A stretch of 64,000 nucleotides of DNA, taken from positions 64,612,447-64,676,446 of the forward strand of contig NC_082696.1 of NCBI RefSeq assembly GCF_949987515.2, given 5' to 3'. The stretch is from Delphinus delphis. Its lineage: Eukaryota; Chordata; Mammalia; Artiodactyla; Delphinidae. The number at the start of each line of letters is the position of its first letter. The first letter of the stretch is position 1. Below are positions 23,701 to 36,109 of the stretch, piece by piece. A program made the position numbers and the translations under genes. The notes below the pieces were generated by a model. It was not told the DNA's origin. It saw nothing but the letters and a program-made list of their open reading frames with translations, and ran no database searches.

Positions 23701-24107
23701 TATTTATTGTTTATTTTCTCACCCTTCTCCTCCTTCCGTGCTTCTCTCACCAGACTCCACAGAATCATTATAAACCTCCTTCTTCCCTCATCACTGTACA
23801 GAAATGAAATACTTTAAGAAAGGGAACAGTCCTCTTGCTGTGTTTAACGATACAGTTATTATAAGGAAGCAGGAAACTTGCTCCAATCCAGAATAACCGC
23901 CTGCGCCTTCCTCCCCAGGCTCTGAGACAGGACTGCAGGGGAAGGATTACTAGCACGTCGTGGGGTGGTGTCAAAGGGCAGCCACGTTAGCAAGTGCTGG
24001 CATGAACGGACCCTGCCTGTACCTCTGGGCAGTGAGGAAGCAGATGTAACATATATGGCCAGCTTACACGGCTGCTTATCCAACAGGCATGACTCCCCTT
24101 CCTTCTT

Positions 24108-24313
24108 TTTTTTTTTTTTTTTTGGTATGCGGGCCTTTCACTGCTGTGGCCTCTCCCGTTGCGGAGCACAGGCTCCGGACGCGCAGGCTCAGCGGCCATG
24201 GCTCACGGGCCCAGGCGCTCCGCGGCATGTGGGATCTTCCCGGACTGGGCAGGAACCCGTGTCCCCTGCATCGGCAGGCGGACTCTCAACCACTGCGCCA
24301 CCAGGGAAGTCCC
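24108..24313 (-). mobile_element. CHR-type SINE, short form
   Basis: Minus-strand copy with a T tail at the left, GCGGGCCTTTCACTGCTGTG near 24129, GCAGGCTCAGCGGCCATGGC near 24183, and the head CCACCAGGGAAGTCC at the right. A perfect 15-bp duplication CTCCCCTTCCTTCTT lies at 24093-24107 and 24314-24328. One base of the tRNA-like B-box neighbourhood is missing (ACTGGGCAGGAACCC), so this copy is probably unable to transcribe well. Confidence 0.95.
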
Positions 24314-24509
24314 CTCCCCTTCCTTCTTGATAACAGAAGTTTTGTTCCTCATTGGGCCTCATCGTGCTCTGGGGGAGGCTCATTTCCTCCCTAGACCTAC
24401 TGGTTGAATTATGACTGATCAAAGCCAATCACCACACCATTCCCTTTACCAACAACTGATTTAAGCGTGGATGTAAGAAGCAATTCTAAGCAATGAGTTT
24501 CTAGCAGAT

Positions 24510-24857
24510 ACCTTCTGAGAAACTGCTGGGACTGGTTTTCCTCGTGGATGAAAATGTATGTGATGGCATTAACATTCCATTAATGTTAATTATGCCTCTG
24601 CCGTCACTGATACCTGAAACGGAGACAGCCAACTTGCAACCCACCCCATGAGGACCAGCCCACGTGCTATAGAGGGAGAAGAGAAAGGTGGAAAGTATGC
24701 AGTTTCTTGATGACAACATTGAACTGCCGAATTCAACAAACCTACAACTATCCTACTCCAGACTCATGTTATGTGAAGCAATAAATGTTCCTTCTTTAAG
24801 CCAGCTGAGTCACAGTTTACTCTTTGCTGATGAAAGCATCCTAACTGATGCAACTCT
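24510..24857 (+). mobile_element. LTR-like ancient repeat, family uncertain
   Basis: The 3' part (TTATGTGAAGCAATAAATGT near 24769, TCTTTAAGCCAGCTGAGTCA near 24793, GAAAGCATCCTAACTGATGC near 24833) resembles the terminus of mammalian LTR-type repeats with their TAAGCC and CTAACTGAT blocks. It contains a hairpin-forming inverted repeat at 24565-24596. It was not resolved to a family. Confidence 0.35.
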
Positions 24858-26195
24858 ATATAAGTGGAGGGGATGATAAAAATTTTGCAGCTTAGAAGCG
24901 TGTGTTTTAGGATTTGGACAAGGTTGGGTTATCTGCTATCAAGAAAGTAGAAAAAAGGAAGTAGCTGGGACTAAAAACAAGACCCACACATTGGGTCAAA
25001 AAAAGACTCAGTGGATGGGTCGATTAGTGACTGTCCTGGGGAGTAGAGCCGGTCTGCAAATTAGATCAAGAGAGAACATCTCTGGACTCTCTGTCTGAAG
25101 CCTGGCAAACGTCAGCCCATGATCAGCACCAGGGATGTCAAGGTGAGATAATGAGGTACAAAGAGGTTGGAAGATCACACAAATATACTCTTGTGCAGGT
25201 AACGTTCAGTAGCAGAGGAAAATTAGGCAGAAGCTCATCATCAGACACCTCGGTTCCCAAGAAGCAAGGGCTCAGGGAAGTCCTGCAGTCCATTGTAGGG
25301 GACTCTGCTATTAGATAGAGTAACCAGCTGAAACTTCTGGGTTGGAACTAAGGCTTATGTACTCAGTCAACATGGAAATACTATGGAGGGTTATGAGTTA
25401 TGATCTGGGGAAAAAACATGCTGTCAAGCATCTTTAAAAAGGGATAGGAAAGATGAATAAAAAATTATGAGTGTAATATGTGAAAAGTAAGCTATGCCAA
25501 GTATTACTCCCATCTTAAAGAAAGAGAAATTAGGATCAATACACAAGGTGAGAGAGGAGATGCCATTGACCCATGCTGTGATGGAGAGATAAATGGTCAT
25601 TCCATGCTGTGCTGGGGCTGAGAGATACAGTTTCCAGAAAGTGAGGACAGAGGGATAGTTGGTTGTATCTGAGTACATTGAAGGTAGCCAGCTTGGGGTG
25701 GGATGTGAAGAGACTGAATGAAAAACACCAGTCCTAGACTGGAGAGTCCAGCGTTGGCAGCAGAGAAGGCTGCCTCTGTTGTTCCAATAAGGCAAAATCT
25801 GACTACGGCAACCCTGTAGACCCATCTGAGTACTCCCTGCGTGGTCCAGAGGCTCAGGCCAATTGCAGCTACAGGAGCCTCTGAAGCATCCCAAGCACCC
25901 GTATTCTTTACCCGTAGTTGTAGGTATCATGTCCAGTTGACAATAAAGGGGATACAGGAAACAATGCAGGAGCCCCACGAACATCAGTGAGACGCTCAGT
26001 GATTCAATATTGAGCCTCAGAGGCTGTGGGAAACATAGTGTTGATGGATCATGGAGGTCGTAGACTGTCCCTGTTTATGGAAGCTCAGAGCTCAGGAAAG
26101 AGGGGGAGCTGGGATGGGGAAAACCTATGCAGAGGAGAGGTCAGTGGAGGTGGCAGCAAGCAGCCATGATAGATAGATAAAGGCTGGGAGAAAAG
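24858..26195. other. Unannotated DNA with the window's longest open frame (not called a gene)
   Basis: The minus-strand frame 25424-25984 is 186 codons long. It has no recognisable domain, and its cysteine, tryptophan and serine content looks like chance translation of ordinary sequence. I see no promoter, splice or polyadenylation context that supports expression. Confidence 0.4.
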
Positions 26196-26199
26196 CAAG

Positions 26200-26297
26200 C
26201 TGGAGCTCTGCCCTGTGCACTTTTCATTGTGAATTCGTAGCAGATTGCCTGACACACAGCAGGTGCTCAATAAATAAGTGTTGGATGAATGATTTAA
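26200..26297 (+). mobile_element. L2 3' terminus
   Basis: CAGATTGCCTGACACACAGC followed by AGGTGCTCAATAAATAAGTG and TTGGATGAATGA is the characteristic plus-strand L2 3' end. Confidence 0.7.
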
Positions 26298-27531
26298 TTA
26301 ATCGAGGCTGTTTGGTAGCCCATTATGATCTAAGCGTTATACTTCACAGCGAGAAGTGTGTGTTTATTGCTTCATTCCACAAGCTGACCTCAAGTTTCCT
26401 GGCCACTGTGTCTTCTACATTTTAAACCGGCCATATTTCTTACTTTATAAAATTAAATAAATGCTAATGTGATAGCAAAGGAATGTAAACAGATGTGCTT
26501 AGACAAATTCAATGTGACTAAAAAGAAACGGTAGCAGTAGGATGAAAGTGGGCCCAGTTAAGATATATTTGCTTTTGTGCCAGAGATTCTATGCTTTTCC
26601 GAATGGAACGGTTAGATGCTAAGGGGATACGGACTATTTTTGACTCCGTTTTTTTTTTTTTTATCTTGGGGAAATATATTTTCTCATCGATATTTTATGC
26701 TATTCTCCTTTCATACTCTGCTTCTGTGATGCTTCCTTTAAAGACTTTTTGTTCCTTTTTACTCTGTGCCATTGTTTATGCTGAAATTTGTTGCTGTTAT
26801 TTTTGCATTTATATTGCACAGAGAAACAATACTTAACAGTATAAAAATCTCAGAACCGCATCAGGATAAAAGAGGTGATTTATAAACACATAATAGTCGT
26901 TTCTGATACTTTTCATCATTAGTCAAGCTGAGAGAACAAATTGGAATTTGTGCTTCTGGTGGGCTTTCTGAAGGGATCCTCCGATAAATGTAACCAAAGA
27001 TGAAAGATAATTCCAATTAAAAGATAATGGATAGTATACACAATTACAGCTGTGGCCAAGTCAAATACTTTGAAATGAAACGTCTTTGTGCGAGAAACCA
27101 CAGTGTTAAATAAAATAATCAACAGGAATTTATTTCTTTCTTTGCTCTGATCTACTCACATGCTCATTTCCTATTTTTGGTAGCAAGTGACAGTTCCACT
27201 TAAATAAAAAGACACCAAAATTTTCCAACCTGGAATAAAGACTAGCATTTAAATTAGTAAAGTATTAAGGTTATTTAAACTCTTCAGAATATAACATCTA
27301 ATTGTATTTATGTTCATTTAATTTTCCTTATTTAGAGCCCCAACTTGGAAAGCTTCTGCATGCCAAATAATGTCTGATCCTGGTGATGATGCCTCTATAA
27401 ATTTTCTATGTGCTAAATTTATCTTAGCTAAATATCACGTCTATGAGGAACTATGGCAAAATAGACAATAGAAGAAATGACAGGATTCTCACTTTAAATG
27501 CTATGCTACCACACACCAGTTCATAGGCCTG
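26298..27531. other. Unannotated DNA
   Basis: No gene or recognised repeat is seen. A 12-T run lies near 26650. Confidence 0.4.
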
Positions 27532-27598
27532 ACACCTGAGACACACAGAATGATAGCAAAGAGAAGAACACCTGAGACACACAGAATGATAGCAAAGA
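27532..27598. repeat. 31-bp tandem duplication
   Basis: Two identical 31-bp copies (27532-27562 and 27568-27598), beginning ACACCTGAGACACACAGAAT, are separated by 5 bases, giving a 36-bp period. Confidence 0.95.
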
Positions 27599-29879
27599 CA
27601 GTAACATTAGTACAACAAAATGAGTAAAACAAGTGTATTATTAATTCCAGCAAAACCGCTAAATCTAGTGACTCACCGATATGAATGTGTCAGGAGCAGA
27701 TCTTAAAAAAATAATCTTAAAACGACTGTCTTTCTTCCTTGATAGCATCTGATACCATCTGATGTTACCAATGATAAAGTGGGTTTCTCTACAGATGGGG
27801 AAGATTTGTTATTTTAGCATAGTTTCATCAAAAAGAGAAAAAAAAGCAGAAGCAGAAATATGTAGATGAAATACAGAGTCGCAGATTATCATGAGATATC
27901 ACTTCATGCTTGGTTCAATTTGAAATCTCACAATCTTCTCAGTCTCCAAGGCAACTGAACCCTTTGTCCCATGGATCATCTCTAGGTACCATGTAAACAT
28001 TTGCCCCTGAAGCTCAGTGACTGGTAGCTACAGTTTATCAAAAGTTGTCACCCTAGGAAAATCAATCAGATCACTGAGCTCACCTCATTTTGTTCTATTA
28101 GGGTCCTGATGAGTCAGGTGAGTCATAGGAACTGCTGTATCTTTCCAGAAACTGGTTATGTGGAGATATGCCTATTAATTTAATGCCTGTGTGTTTGTCC
28201 AGTTCATCAATTTCAAAACCCATGGAATGGGAGGAAGGATTTGAAATTAGAACTGACTAACAAAACACTCCCCAGATTCGACTTGGAGGACATTTTGGGA
28301 AAGGGTACAAGAGGGCCCCTAATGTTTATTGCACCCCTGCGAAGAATACAGTTAACGTCCCTTAATGTTTATTGCTCCAGCTCTGAAAGGACATCACTAA
28401 GTCCGAAGCATCAGCTGATGGCATTCTCATCCAGCCACACCCCCTGAGCACAGATGGGATATTATGTAACACAAGGAGAGCAGGGTTGCTCACCCGGCTG
28501 CATTCGGAGAACTGTATCAGGAACCTTCTTTAAACAAATCCAATAACATGATAATATGGCAGCCCACGTCCCCCGTATGCCACCATCCTGTAAACTCTGT
28601 GGCAACATGAACAGAACTGTATTAATATTCATGATTCATGGTCTTAAAAGAAAAAGGAAAGAATAAAAATAAATACCACCACTATATGCTCTGCTGTATT
28701 AGTGTCTCTAATGAGAATAAATTAAAACCCAGCTGAGACATGACCCTGAAACTTTTGCGTCCTCTTAACTGTCAGTTTGACTTTCCCTAGCACTGTGATC
28801 AACTGCATTCTAAGTGCAAGCTGACACTGGCTCAACATTCTACGAATACAGGTAAAATGCGAGGGGAACTGCCTGAAACTCAATGCTGATGGCACCTGGT
28901 TCTGCCCCATTACCCTTCACCTGTGTAGCTTCAGTTTCGTGTAGCTCCAATTTCATTTCTTTAATAGCCTGGCTTTTGATAAGAATCGTCTCCTCTCTGC
29001 CACTCCCATTGCCAAGTTCCCTTCGTGGTGTCATTGCTAACTTCTCATACAATGCAACTTCATTTCTCTAAGAAATTCCCAGCAGTGGACTTTAATTGCA
29101 GGTCAATGGGCTGTTAATCTCAAATTCTCCAGGATGATTTCGTTACTAGAAGTAGACTTCCTCCTATTTCCAGTGTGGTCAATAGAGGCTTGTTTGAGAG
29201 GCACTTAATTCTTTACACCCTAAGGGTATTGTGCCCCAAATCAGACCAAACAAGAGACACTTTTTATTCCCTTATGATATCGACATCATTTTAGGAGAAT
29301 GCCTGCCATGGGTCCTATTCGTTATTCCTACGTAAATCAATAAAAGCTCTGAAAAATACAGGAAGATTTGCCAGCTATGTGTTTACAAATATTAGGTGAG
29401 AGGGTTCACAGATAGCAGATCGTCCATAAGCTGGTTCTCAAGGCTGTGTTGTCATATGCTTCATGACTTGTTTCATTACCTGCCACTGCTACTCTATGTT
29501 GACTATTTCTTTCTAAACCGCTCATAAACAAAATCCTTAATGATACATAGACCAAGTGAATTCATTTACCAGAAAAATAGAGTGCAAGGTTATATATAAA
29601 CCAGAAACCCAGGTGCCTTGCTGCAGGATTTCTATAAAGTATAATAGCCTGTTGGAGTTTATTATAATTCCTAATTGGATCAGCGCTATAGATAGAAACC
29701 TAGCCAATGCCGATATAAAATTATTCCTAATGATTTTTAAGAATGGTAAGTAGCTATTAAAATCATGATAATTAGGACAGATGACAAAGAGTAAATGACA
29801 AAATAAAGCACTTTCCAGGTATACAGTTTTTGGATCTGATACCCTTCATGGATACTACCTTAGGCTAAAATAATTTATC
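27599..29879. other. Unannotated DNA
   Basis: No gene or named transposon is seen. A short phrase, TTAATGTTTATTGC and a near-copy, recurs at about 28319 and 28362. Several short open frames (60-70 codons) have no domain. Confidence 0.4.
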
Positions 29880-29887
29880 GCACATTT

Positions 29888-30222
29888 TAAAAATACATTT
29901 ATTTATTTTATTTATTGATTTTTGGCTGCGTTGGGTCTTCTTTGCTGCAAGCAGGCCTTCTCTACTTGCAGTGAGCAGGGGGTACTCTTCTTTGCAGTGC
30001 GCGGGCTTCCCATTGCGGTGGCTTCTCTTGTTGTGGAGCACGGGTTCTAGACTCGCGGGCTTCAGTAGTTGTGGCTTGCAGGCTGTAGAGCGCAGGCTCA
30101 GTAGTTGTGGCGCACGGACTTAGTTGCTCCGCGACATGTGGGATCTTCCCGGACCAGGACTCGAACCCGTGTTCCCTGCATCGGCAGGTGGATTCTTAAC
30201 TACTGCGCCACCAGGGAAGTCC
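29888..30222 (-). mobile_element. CHR-type SINE, long form
   Basis: A minus-strand copy of the longer CHR class, about 335 bp. It includes TTTTTGGCTGCGTTGGGTCT near 29920, repeated TCAGTAGTTGTGGC units near 30063 and 30100, TTGCTCCGCGACATGTGGGA near 30124, and the head CACCAGGGAAGTCC. The tail at the left is (TTTA)n-like. GCACATTT on both sides (29880-29887 and 30229-30236) is a probable short, worn target duplication. Confidence 0.92.
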
Positions 30223-30236
30223 CTCATTGCACATTT

Positions 30237-32160
30237 CTCATTGAATGTTTAAAATGAAGGTTGTGCCAGTTCTTAACATGTAATCTTAAGGGATTTGCAT
30301 ACAATTTTTATAGAACATAATATTCTTTCTTTCTAATTGAACAGTATAAATATATCACCATTTATTAGAAATGAAACGGATACAGTCCAAGGAGATATTT
30401 TTAACCAAGAAACTTAAAATCTAGTAGGAGAAATTTTTACAAGTACACAAATGACTAAAGTACAAAATGAAAATTTAAAAAGTTTTTGAGACACCCTTTT
30501 TTTTGTTTTCAATATGTTGTTAATAAATGAGATATTACTTAGGGTTTTGCTAATAGTCAGAAAATAGGCAGAAAAATATAATGGTACACACATAAAAGAA
30601 GATAATCTATCATACACATAAAACTTCAAAGCAGGTGTATACCTTGCATGTAGAGATTCGGGGATATAGTATCTTTCCATCTAATGGATCTACCATCCCT
30701 TAAGACCTCATTGTCATTTGCATCTGTCTTTAGAAGGGGAAAGGAAGGTGCAGCCTGCATACCTGTGTAGGGGAGGAAAAATACTTTTTCCTCTGACTTT
30801 CTAGGTTCTTCTTGGTCTGATAATTAAATTGATATAAAGCAGACTAACGGAAGAAACAAAAATTTAAGTTTGTACGTACGGCAGTCCCGTAAAAATATGA
30901 GACTCAAAGATAGTCAGGCAACTGAGGTTTATATACCATCCTGAGCTAAGAAAATAGATGGGGTCTGGGGTTTCAAAGGAGAAGGAGAAAATTCACAGGA
31001 AGATGAGAAAAGCAAATATTTGGTAAATAAATGCTTGCTTTGCCATGCAGGTAAGTCTTTCAGGTTAAAAAGTTATCTGTGCTCTAACCACTTTTCCTGG
31101 TACAGGCCCCTTTACTAAATTATTTTAGGCAGCTAAGGGGAGGTAAGAAGATTATCCTGAGTCTGCTGGGTCTGGATTGCCTTCAGCTCACAAGCCAAAT
31201 GGCACATTTTGGGGTGGCATAATCTGCTCTCTTTCTTTTTTAAAAGCCTTTACACAGAAATAACACATTGCTTTCATTCATATTCCATTGCCTCGAATTC
31301 AATGACAAGGATACAGCTAACTGCAAAAGAAGGTAGAAAATATTGAATAGATCCTAGCTGTGTCCTGAAAAAAAGAAAATGGATTTTAGTGAAGGGCCAG
31401 CTAGTGCTTCCTTTTATGGTATTGGGAAATTGAAAAATCCTACTGGATCAACTTTCATCACTCTCTGAATAGGAATCTTTAAAGTAGGAATCTAAGAATT
31501 TTAAAAGTGGGAAGACAAGAGAAACTCCATAAAGAGCAGACCTGAAGTTGAAATCAGAATGTCATGAGTATAAACAAAGTATTGTACATAATTGTATTAG
31601 ACACACTTGGGAGGTGAGTACTGCAGAGCAAAAGAAGCAGACAGGAGAGAATACCAAACGTTGGGTTACCTGGTTGTGAATGGCAGAAGAGTGAAACAGT
31701 GAATCAGTCCTTATTGGTCATAAGTAAATAGCGAATATGACAGAGAACATGGCTCAGACCAGAAAGGAAGGGACATGAAATCAAGATGGATGTGAGAAAT
31801 CAAGATAATCAAGGGGAATAGTGAAAAGATGAAAATCAAAGGCCTTCTAAGACAAAAGTTCTGTGGTAAATAGCTAAAGAATATAAAAACGAGTCCTCAG
31901 AAAAAGAATTTCAAGGCAAGAAATTGGCAAATAAGTTATTTCTTTTGTTGCAGTTGTGAGATGGGTTTTTTTTGCCAGTGGGTGAGTGACTGGAGATAAG
32001 AGATCATTTGAGGAGATGACACTAATAACTTGAGAGTGTGGGATGTTAAAGAGGCATCAGTATAAACATGGAAGGTTCTGATAGTGACAGAAAGAAGGGC
32101 TCCACCAGGAGAAAATGGTAGCCACAAGCGTGGCAGTGGGGAGCAAGGAAAAATTTCACC
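30237..32160. other. Unannotated DNA, possible LTR-like remnant at 30790-31250
   Basis: The sequence ending ATTTTGGGGTGGCATAATCT near 31208 has the feel of an old LTR, but I could not place it in a family. Nothing else is recognised. Confidence 0.3.
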
Positions 32161-32175
32161 CTGCCCTAGATTTTT

Positions 32176-32378
32176 TTTTTTTTTTTTGCGGTACGTGGGC
32201 CTCTCACTGTTGTGGCCTCTCCCGTTGCGGAGCACAGGCTCCGGACGCGCAGGCTCAGCGGCCATGGCTCACGGGCCCAGCCGCTCCGCGGCATGTGGGA
32301 TCTTCCCAGACCGGGGCACGAACCCGTGTCACCTGCATCGGCAGGCGGACTCTCAACCACTGCGTCACCAGGGAAGCA
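32176..32378 (-). mobile_element. CHR-type SINE, short form
   Basis: Minus-strand copy: T tail, GCGGTACGTGGGCCTCTCAC near 32187, CAGCGGCCATGGCTCACGGG near 32256, head CACCAGGGAAGCA. Target duplications CTGCCCTAGATTTTT (32161-32175) and CTGACCTAGATTTTT (32379-32393) differ at one base. Confidence 0.95.
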
Positions 32379-32393
32379 CTGACCTAGATTTTT

Positions 32394-33535
32394 TAAGTTG
32401 AAAAGAAGTATAACTTAATGAAGATGGTTGTGAGAAATGTTATGTTAGAGGCAATGTTTTGCCACATTACTGAAAATAGGGTTTAGAAATGGAGTTATAG
32501 AATATTTGACAATGGATTTCAGGACTCATATTTCTGTTCACTGAGGCAGTAAATAATTTTTTGTTCTTTTTTTTTTTAGTAAATAAATGTTTTAAAACTT
32601 CAGGATAAATACTTTTAGTTAGATGTAAGGTACCATGATTAAATCATTTCTCTGAGAGCTCAAAAATTGGAATCTTAACTAGTGGGGATGGTATTACATT
32701 TAGAAGCAAGGATAACAAGAAAGAACAAAATGTGTATCCATAAACAGTGTTTATGTCTTTAAATCTACTCCCAAATCATAACCTTAGTTAGTATTCTTTG
32801 CTAAGTAAAAAATGTTTATTGAATGTAACTATTACTGCAAAATCATGGTGGGCAAAATTTAGGTTTATTTTTATTTACTAAAGGCATAATAAAAATAGCT
32901 GTTAGTTATCTTTAGCTGCCTTTAAGATTGGAAATGTGCGGAGCAGTATAATAGACTATTTGGCTAATTAATCTTTGTTTCCATAAACTTTAAATGTATA
33001 ATTATAGTCTTTAGTGGTAGCACATTGAAGACTCAGAGGAGATTTCCTTGATTAGGACACACTTTGATGGGAGTAGAATGGTGGGTTGCAGGGGTTGGAG
33101 GGTCTAGATCAACTATATTCTGTAAGTAGCATTTGTATTGAGTGTATTTCAATCAGTAACTACCTAGATATTCATAGAAGTAAAAATTACAGCTCAAATT
33201 CATATAACATAAGGAGGAAAGAGAAATGTTTTATAAATGTTTTCTGGTATCTGCGGGCAAGAAAGCTCATTAGAGATGACAAAGAAAGAATAAAGAGAGA
33301 GAGAGGGAAGGAGGGAAGAAAGAAGGTATCTCATTTTTAAGAAACACGTAGTTTGTCTCATTTTAGAAAACATTACACACACAATTATACATAAAAGCCA
33401 CACTAAGTTGGGTGGATAGTAATTTGATTTTCTAAGAGAAGTTAAATTTTAGAATGTGCAATTGCTGTTTGACTGCTTTTTGTAGTCTATAATAAAAGTT
33501 TACTATAAATAATTTACAAGTCAACCACACATTAC
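32394..33535. other. Unannotated AT-rich DNA
   Basis: No gene or named repeat is seen. A GA-rich simple tract (AGAGAGAGAGAGGGAAGGAG) lies near 33294-33326. Confidence 0.4.
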
Positions 33536-33583
33536 TCTGTTGAATAGGCACTCGATAAATACTTATTGAATGAATGAAAGATA
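33536..33583 (+). mobile_element. L2 3' terminus, short
   Basis: GAATAGGCACTCGATAAATA followed by CTTATTGAATGAATGAAAG is the plus-strand 3' end of L2 with its TGAATGAATG tail. Confidence 0.6.
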
Positions 33584-35392
33584 AGTACAATGGATCTTAT
33601 TTCAAAGAGGATAAGTAAAGTGGGAAGAAGATTATGAAATCTATCTTACACATTATTAATAGTCATGTCCCTTCTTACCTTCAGAAAACATTTCACGATT
33701 CCTTTTATGGCAAAGCAGAAATTAGATTTATTATTTTTTAGTATTTTTACAGTAAGAATTGCTGTGGGAAAAAAAGAACAGACATAGATTCCAGGTCATA
33801 TCATGTTGGTTACTTAGTAATAAAAAAGAAACCATCATACTCAACTGAAGCATGACAACACAGGCTCCAGAATATGCAAGCTGCCTGTGGAATTCCATGG
33901 AGATCCATAGAAAAGTTGAATGTACTTTCTCTGTCTCGATAAAGTTAGTAAAGGACTGACTTCAACACTCAGTGATTAACAAAACCATGGAGTTGTGTAG
34001 GAAGAAGAAAGCAATGTCACAAGCAGACAGGCAGTCCCAGGGCAATGCTTTGGTGTAAGGAGGTCAATAGAATCTGGGCCGGACAATAGCACTTCAATGA
34101 CATTTTTATGATGATTCTTGGGAGACTATACAGGAATTCATTTTCTTTCTCATGAAAGAATATAATTTGATATATTCTTATCCCTTTTTATTGTCTCTGC
34201 TCCCTTCTATACTTCTATATCTAAGTTCATTTCTTGCTCCCTTTTCTACATATTAAATGCAAATCGCTGGAAATGCCTTAGCATCCCCGTTTTCTCCCAG
34301 TCTCAGTGCTGCATTCGGGGCTGTCTTGCTCATCACTTATTCATTTCTGAGGTCCTCAGGAGGCAAAGTAAGCACACTTTCATCCACCAGTTTTAGGATT
34401 TTGCTGCACTCAAACATTTACTAATGTTACATTTGGAAATGCGTATTTGTTAGCTGCCGGTAGTCTTTGGTGGTCTTAATACAAGTGTCATTAAAGCATC
34501 ATAATATTGGGAAGAATTGCTCTGCTTCGAGAGATTCAGGTTCATTAATGAACATTATCCATCTGACACATCTGGTAAACACCAGAGCTTCAGAGAACAG
34601 CTCATCAGGGATAAGCTCGGCCCTCTAGGCTCACTTGGAGAAGCTCATGAACTCACTACTGTTCACCCTCATTAAGCTTGAGATGCAGAGAAGAAAAAAA
34701 CAACACTGAAAACTGCCAATATTTGTACTTGCGAGTTTAGAAAGTCTAATGTCTTCTTTTGTTGTTGTTATGGAGATGGCTGGGCAAGAGAGAAGGAAAT
34801 GCCCTGTGCAAGTTCTGTTTGCTTCTCTTTGGAAAATGTCAGTATGACCTTGAAATTCAGTTCAGAAAAAAATAAAAACAAGGTTGAAATTTTTTTTAAA
34901 AAAGACTTTCTATCTAGTTCCCAGGTTTTGGGGAAAAATCAGGAGCACCTTTCAGGGCACAAATATTATCGAAAAAAAGCCAGAGAAAAATGTAAACATT
35001 CTTTTTCTCCTAAATGAGATTTCTTCTCATATGTTGATCTGTGGAGCAGAAGGCACGAGCCACACTCACATATGACCCATACACTCTAATCCACGGAAAT
35101 ATTCAAAGAGACTGAATCAAGGCCAAGTTCCCAAAAGTTACATGATCCCAAGTATATACACTTTTGGACCCTTCAAATAAAATATCTTTCCCAAAAACAT
35201 AAAAGATGCTTTTCTCAACACTATGCAAATTATAGAGTAAAAACTATTTGAGTATCTGTGTAATTTTTTTGTACATGAAAGATATGTAACCATATCGTAC
35301 AATCTTTACCTGGGAATAGGAGGATTTTAAAGACCTATCATCAAAAATATCTTTAACAATTTAACTTCCCATATTTTATTATTTCAAAACTT
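33584..35392. other. Unannotated DNA
   Basis: No gene or named transposon is seen. A perfect 12-bp palindrome TTCATTAATGAA lies at 34541-34552, inside a stretch that is free of recognised repeats. Confidence 0.4.
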
Positions 35393-35401
35393 TTTATGTT
35401 G

Positions 35402-35609
35402 GGGGCTTTCCTGGTGGCGCAGTGTTTGGGAGTCCGCCTGCCGATGCAGGGGGCACGGGTTCGTACCCCGGTCCGGAAGATCCCACATGCCGCGGAGCGG
35501 CTGGGCCCGTGAGCCATGGCCGCTGAGCCTGCGCGTCCGGAGCCTGTGCTCCGCAACGCGAGAGGCCTCAACAGTGAGAGGCCCGCGCACCGCAAAAAAA
35601 ACCAAAAAA
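35402..35609 (+). mobile_element. CHR-type SINE, short form, plus strand
   Basis: Plus-strand copy: head CTTTCCTGGTGGCGCAGTGT (A-box region) near 35406, GGGTTCGTACCCCGGTCCGG (B-box) near 35457, GCGGAGCGGCTGGGCCCGTG near 35491, tail GCAAAAAAAACC. TTTATGTTG on both sides (35393-35401, 35610-35618) is the target duplication core. One G is missing in CGGAAGATCCC relative to sister copies. Confidence 0.95.
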
Positions 35610-35618
35610 TTTATGTTG

Positions 35619-36109
35619 AGTCTAGCACTTAACAAGAACATTACTAATGTCTCTTTAAAATCATAAATAGTTCCCTGTTAAACATGTAAACTCAGTAAGC
35701 TTGCTCATTCTAAAGATATGGGGAGATTCAGCCTCTGAAACCCCTGAAATCTCCATATTCCAACTGTGCCCACTGAGGCCATTCAGATATTTGGTCCTAC
35801 TGTAAAAATAAAAATCATTTATATTTCTCAAAAGACTTTCTAACTATCATGAAAATGAAAAGGCAATGTAGTTACTGACAAAGGAGTTGGAATCAATTCG
35901 GTACCCGAAATTACATCCAAGAGAACCTCGATTCTTATTCGGATGAATAATCTTCACTTGTCAAATATTTATATTCTTTAGCCTCTCTTAGTTTTAATTT
36001 GGCATTCATAATAAAATCAAAATAATTATAAATGGGTGAATAAAACAATTCATTGTAGTAACAAAAATAATGTTCATTATGGTAATTTGATAGTTTTCCA
36101 AAAACTTAC
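35619..36109. other. Unannotated AT-rich DNA
   Basis: Nothing recognised. Confidence 0.4.

Noticed and set aside
25424..25984. 186-codon open frame on the minus strand, the longest in the window
   Set aside because: No recognisable domain, no supporting signals, and a frame of this length is plausible by chance in 64 kb read in six frames.
32084..32401. Open frames across SINEs (also at 18520-18843, 24089-24407, 35353-35641, 39571-39816, 42874-43179, 56438-56680)
   Set aside because: The near-identical peptides at every copy are translations of the GC-rich SINE body, not genes.
35402..35470. tRNA-like A and B boxes suggesting a tRNA gene
   Set aside because: They are the heads of tRNA-derived SINEs; the cloverleaf is not maintained and each is followed by SINE body and A tail.
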